Source: Exophiala sp. HKRS030
Taxonomy: Eukaryota; Ascomycota; Eurotiomycetes; Chaetothyriales; Herpotrichiellaceae
NCBI GenBank assembly: GCA_023897205.1
Contig: JAHWDD010000005.1
Location: 4,774,001-4,838,000, forward strand
Reading direction: 5' to 3'
Length of the DNA: 64,000 nt
In this document: positions 59,658 through 64,000 of the stretch, piece after piece
Layout: every line of letters begins with the position of its first letter
Numbering within the stretch: position 1 is the stretch's first letter
The notes under the pieces: generated by a model
Database searches by the model: none
The model's input: the letters and a program-made list of their open reading frames with translations, nothing else
What the model was told of the DNA's origin: nothing
Position numbers and translations under genes: made by a program

Positions 59658-61020
59658 GATTGCGGGTTAGAGAGAGAGGGACAGAGAAGTAGAGAAGTGA
59701 AGGGAGGGGAGAAGAGTAATTGTGTGTTCTATCGACGATTTTGAGCCGCTATCATGTCTGCGCAAAGTTTCCCGTAAACGTCGGTTTTTGGTTATGGAGT
59801 AGTAAGAAGGGACGAGTATGGGATTGCGTCGTATTGAATATGACAGTAAATCTCGGAAACAGGTCAGGTCAACAGGTGATGGGCATAAGAAGTCGGAGTT
59901 GGAGATGGTGGTGATGGTGGAGGTGGTGGATTGGATGGAGATGAGGATGCCTCGGTACGAGCTTAGCTTTGGTCTTTTTCTTGATTGGTATTGGTCCCTT
60001 TGCATCTCATCCATCGGAGTGCTGACCTACTTTCAGCTTAAAGAAAACGAGGGAGAACATCTTCTCTTTCCACGATAGTTTGTGTACTGCCCTGAATGAG
60101 GTGGATTTCTAAGGTATTGAGTCGTGAATTGTGACAATGTACGTGACGCAGTGGGGATATCATTTGGTAGGGCCCCATGGGCCTCCATAGGGCTGCAGAT
60201 CTTCTTTTGGCATAGTCAGACCTGGCCTCGGTCTTGCATTTCCCACCTTTGATACCAACAATCCTTGAAAAGCACCCTTGTCTTGTATAAGTCAGATCAT
60301 TGCCTCAACTAGGCAGTAAGCATAATTCTCGAAGTCATTCTCCGAGACATGGTCATCCTTGCAAGTTTCCATCAGTGTAACATGCAACTCCCACAAGCTC
60401 TACCCTGACAGCCAAAACTGTTCACGCGGAATGATTTATTTCCTGGTTGGAGATCTGACTCGAGGGAGGGGATAGCCTGGTAAATGGCCATCAGTCTTGA
60501 GATATAAATATACGGTAGCTACTTAGGTGAAGAGCCCTTCCAATATAAGAAATCGAAGCCTGAGCCACAGGGTAAGTGTTGACAACCTCTACCCAAATAA
60601 ATACCAAATCCTAGCTTCTTGTGGCTAGCCATGCGTAGCGTCCAACGTTCTAGCATCTGATTGGGAGACTTCGAGGATAAAGCCGACGGTACACTGCGTA
60701 TACAGAGCACCTCCTTCAGCCGCACCAGGAACTTAAGCTTCCTGTATTTCCAGTATCCAAACGGGCAAATTTGAACGATGCTTGAGAATCTTTGATTGTC
60801 TGGGCCTGTTGAGCCAAAAATCATGTTGACCGATTTCTACTTGTCTTGCACTCGACTGGGAGCAACATCATCGGTAAGGCCTAGGAGACGAAGATTCGTG
60901 AAATGAGCGGTCGTATCAGCTGAGATCAGTTGGTCAGCGTGTACTGATACAAAATACTCTCGATACCCCACATCTCTGCAATCGGCGGTAGCCTGACAGC
61001 CAGCCTCCAGGACGCGAGAT
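59658..61020. promoter_or_regulatory. Divergent region, thioesterase / Zn2Cys6 regulator
   Basis: 1.36 kb with no supportable gene. Because the regulator and the thioesterase are divergent, a regulatory link is possible but unproven. The final 100 bases contain no clear CGG-paired site that I can identify. Confidence 0.35.
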
Positions 61021-62730
61021 ATGGTAAACCCTGGGCACCCGAGTCGAGGTTGTCATGCCTGTCGTCGAAAGAAGGTCAAGGTGCGTCTTAGATTGATCCA
61101 TAATTTTGCTGAAATATGGCTCATGCTGTATATGGGACTAGTGCGATCAGGCACATCCACAGTGTCTTCGCTGTACAAGAGTTGGGAATCCATGCCCTGG
61201 GTACAGACAACATGTTGACACATCGTTTCGCTTGATGGATCCTGCGAGGAAGTTGTCAAGTACCCGACAAGTGTTACAGTCCAACCCGTCTCTTGACACA
61301 AGTAAGCTTACAGACACCGTACTTCTCCAGCAGCTGATAGGCCAGAATCGTTGTTTTCGGAATCAGTCCATCGGAACGACTTCTCTCATTCCTCGTATCC
61401 ACATATCGTAGAGGATTACAGTGTCTCTATTACCACATTAGTACCAAAATCACCTTGGGAAACACTTGCCTTGCCATTCTTCATCCACCTGTTCAGTGCA
61501 GCTTCCACATCGTTGCGATCTGAGGGCCTGCTCTCATGTATTCCAGATTTATACCGTCAATCAGATCCTTACTCACCTCTGCATCTAGCAGTGAGTGCTG
61601 CCGCTGACGCAAATGCTGCCGGAAAGTTAACGGATCAAACGGCCATCATCCAAGCTCGACACAAACATCTGAGGGCTCTTGACACCATTCAAATAGCACT
61701 GCAGGACCATAACCAGGCTTTACAGGACACAACCCTCTGCTCGATGTTTGTGTTGACTATTTTCGAAGTAGGTAGCTCATCTGGATTGAGGCTATTGCTG
61801 ACATTTTCAGTATATCAGCGGAGATACGACATCGGACCATGGATCTCATATTGCCGGATATGAGGCACTGCTAGACCTTCGTTCGAGGGACAACGATCCT
61901 CAGTCACGAGATTACTCTCTGTTTCTGTCGATTGTGGATCAAATTGTGAGTATCAATATATTCCCTGTGTTTAGCACTGACCTGGGAAGCTTGTCAAACA
62001 CCTCAGAAGGCAAACAGCACCGTGTCTTCGCACGACACAGATCATCCAAAGCCTTCACGGGACCGATGGGAGCACAGCTGTCATGAAATTGAAGCTCAGA
62101 GTTGCACAATTTAACCATTGGGCACAGAAGATGTTAATATCTTCAAGGTATTCTGACAACTTCGAGGTCTCGACCATGGCAGAAGTCCTCAACTCAGGCG
62201 AAGAGCTTGACAGGGAGATTTCCAGCTGGCCGCCTAACGATAAACCGATGTTTGCATACAGCAAGCACGATGGTCGATTGAGTGAATGGTCTGGCTCGTT
62301 CCACATTTATAGCGACCTTGGCGCGGCCAACGATTGGAATATGCTTCGCTGCGCAAGGCTGCTATTGTTGATCACTCTTATTGAGTGCAGCCTGCATCAG
62401 CTTCGGTCGGTTTCATCTTCTGGTCAAGCTCAACTGCAAGCGAGTGAAGCGTTGGAGGAGAAATCGAAACTTACCATTGCAACAATCATTGAGGACTTGA
62501 TAGCAAGTTTCCCGTATTGTCTAGGCAGAGGTGACGCGAGCTGTAACATGCCTACCGCAGGTGTAGGTACCAGTGGATTTGCTCTCTTATGGCCGACCGG
62601 GCTCATTCTGCGCTGTCCATTCTCAAGCCATAAGCAAAAAGCCATAGCTGCTGAAACTATCCAGTACATTGGACATTCTCTTGGCTTGCGAAGAGCTCTG
62701 TACCTCAAAGCAGCGTGGCTGAATGGTTAG
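61021..62730 (+). CDS. Zn2Cys6 (Gal4-type) transcription regulator
   Basis: Five exons (61021-61080, 61142-61301, 61346-61767, 61811-61945, 62041-62730) give 488 aa. The zinc cluster has cysteines at 11, 14, 21, 28, 31 and 38 (CX2CX6CX6CX2CX6C: RGCHACRRKKVK then CDQAHPQCLRC and NPCPGY), split by the first intron after the basic helix as is usual. The rest shows the fungal regulatory region: SPWETLALPFFIHLF, then LCSMFVLTIFE, and GSHIAGYEALLDLR after the third intron, resembling the usual tract of these regulators. The last intron is 95 nt and ends at 62040, skipping a CAG at 61988-62010 that would break the frame. DNA targets and effector unknown. The ATG at 61021 gives MVNPGHPSRG. Confidence 0.9.
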
Positions 62731-63300
62731 TGCAGTTGAGACACGCGTCGAGACACGCGTTTGTGTGAAGCGGCAGAATGCTTTTGATGTTAGCAATTGG
62801 AAAAACACAATTAGCCTTCCACAATCATTTTCACTTCTTTAATCCGTAAATTGATTACGAGAGTGCCCCTATGCACCTCCCCCGATGTACATGAAGGACA
62901 TGTTTTCCGATGAGGGCGTGGGCCGGGGTGGCACAGCCACGTGTGATCCATTCTAGCCCCGTTTTCACGTCAGGGCAAATGTGGCTTCCTTTCAGCAAAA
63001 AAAGGACACGCATTTCCTCAGTGAGAACGACGTCAACAGCAGGGGTTTCGGGTCTCGTCAATTCTTGTACATTATTCTGATCTTCCATGTACATTACTTC
63101 CTAAGTAGGACCTCTTTTTTACGACCTTTTCAATCTCTTCTTGTCCACTCATTTCCTAGTTTGCACCATTCAACTCGTAATCCCAAACACGGTTAGACCT
63201 AACCTCAACATCTTTACCTACCAGGACCACCTCAATCTTTCGACGCACCTCCTCCTATTCCACCACCGTCACGGTCCTTCGGCTGGCCCGATCGCCTTTC
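62731..63300. promoter_or_regulatory. Region between the Zn2Cys6 gene and the GH47 gene
   Basis: The motif GAGACACGCGT occurs twice at 62738-62760, giving two ACGCGT (MCB-like) hexamers just past the regulator stop. The last 200 bases are a pyrimidine-rich leader of the GH47 gene. Confidence 0.4.
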
Positions 63301-64000
63301 ATGTCATTTCAGCTTCCTCAGAATGGCCCTGTGTTGACGAATTCACAACGTTCATACGAAGATACATATTGGCGACAGAAACCTGGTAATGGCACTGCAA
63401 AGGGTGGAGTATCGGACGCTGTGGCTCAAAAGATCAACGACATGTTCACCGAGGAAAAAGGTCTACCCATGTACAAAGACAAGCCACACTTTCCCTCCAG
63501 CAAGCGGAGGGGAACCTTCAGGCGGAAAAGAGTTTGGGGAATAATTGGACTGTTTTCGTTATTATTATTATGGTGGACAGGGCTATTGCCTGGCGGTTCG
63601 ACCAGTCGAGTATGGGACCCTGCCGAGCACCAGCATTCGTTTTTCAACCATAATGAGTGGCAGGAGCAGAGGGACGCTGTAAAGGAGGTGTTCAAGACTA
63701 CATGGCAAGGATACGAAAAGTACGCCTGGGGTATGGATGAATACCATCCTCTTTCGCGGAAAGGAAAGAACATGGTTGAAGGCGGTATGGGTTGGATCAT
63801 CGTCGATGCTTTGGACACCGCTATCATGATGAATATGACTGAAGAGGTTGCAAGAGCCAGGGAGTGGATATCAACATCGCTGAGATATACCGCCAACCAC
63901 GATGTCAACACTTTCGAGACCACCATACGTATGTTGGGAGGTTTACTTTCCGCACACTACCTTTCGACCGCTTTCCCTCATCTTGCTCCTCAACGAGACG
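63301..64000 (+). CDS. Alpha-1,2-mannosidase, GH47 (partial, runs off the window)
   Basis: From ATG 63301 the frame is open for 233 codons to the window edge with no intron visible. A cytosolic N-terminus with a basic cluster (KRRGTFRRKR, about 68-77) precedes one transmembrane helix (about 78-96), giving the type II topology typical of ER and Golgi class I mannosidases. The catalytic domain begins at RDAVKEVFKTTWQGYEKYAW, then GMGWIIVDALDTAIMMNM and VNTFETTIRMLGGLLSAHYL, which are GH47 signatures. These enzymes trim mannose from N-glycans in the secretory pathway. The distal half with the remaining catalytic acids lies outside the window, so I cannot tell ER from Golgi type. Confidence 0.93.
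   Translation, partial: MSFQLPQNGPVLTNSQRSYEDTYWRQKPGNGTAKGGVSDAVAQKINDMFTEEKGLPMYKDKPHFPSSKRRGTFRRKRVWGIIGLFSLLLLWWTGLLPGGSTSRVWDPAEHQHSFFNHNEWQEQRDAVKEVFKTTWQGYEKYAWGMDEYHPLSRKGKNMVEGGMGWIIVDALDTAIMMNMTEEVARAREWISTSLRYTANHDVNTFETTIRMLGGLLSAHYLSTAFPHLAPQRD

Overview
The window looks like nuclear DNA of a filamentous ascomycete (Pezizomycotina, probably Eurotiomycetes; the order is not resolved). The evidence is short 48-95 nt GT-AG introns with yeast-like branch motifs, a VelB velvet regulator, a HET-domain protein, a CFEM cell-wall protein, a Zn2Cys6 regulator, DUF3602 and DUF3433 family proteins, and long pyrimidine-rich leaders. Genes sit on both strands without operons.

Layout. 1-12 kb: C-terminal end of a RhoGAP (+), an Asp/Glu/hydantoin racemase (-), a membrane dipeptidase (-), a GH5 hydrolase (-), a multi-pass family 2 glycosyltransferase (+) and a Ser/Pro/Lys-rich disordered protein (+). 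12-26 kb: a secreted Gly/Pro/Asn-rich protein with kexin sites (+), DAHP synthase (-), glycogen debranching enzyme (-) and a DUF3602 protein (+). 26-31.6 kb: a gene-free block rich in the short motif TACTCCGTA and in simple repeats. 31.6-40.4 kb: velB (+), a broken DUF3433 relic (-), a small secreted protein (+) and a phytase-type esterase-like protein (+). 43-54.7 kb: a metzincin-type metalloprotease (+), a HET-domain protein (-), recyclin-1 (+), an unknown acidic-tailed protein (-) and a metallo-beta-lactamase-fold enzyme (+). 56.8-64 kb: a CFEM GPI-type protein (+), a thioesterase-like hotdog protein (-), a Zn2Cys6 regulator (+) and the 5' part of a GH47 alpha-1,2-mannosidase (+), cut by the window end.

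Functionally this is mostly ordinary housekeeping and secretory content: glycogen breakdown, the shikimate entry step, endosome recycling, ER glycan trimming, development control, and cell-surface or secreted proteins. I see no clear biosynthetic cluster, no transposon with a recognisable transposase or terminal repeats, no rRNA or CRISPR, and no tRNA I can support.

The two most striking observations are global. First, at least nine sites in eight otherwise intact genes are out of frame by exactly one base, and each is repaired by one extra C or G at a short C/G run. This points to systematic homopolymer deletions in the assembly, and it splits several conserved genes into false fragments. 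Second, the 9-mer TACTCCGTA (or its complement) occurs at least 16 times, always outside genes, where about 0.5 copies are expected by chance. The most biologically open gene is the secreted Gly/Pro/Asn-rich protein at 12.9-13.8 kb, whose repeat block is bracketed by two nearly identical Lys-Arg sites.
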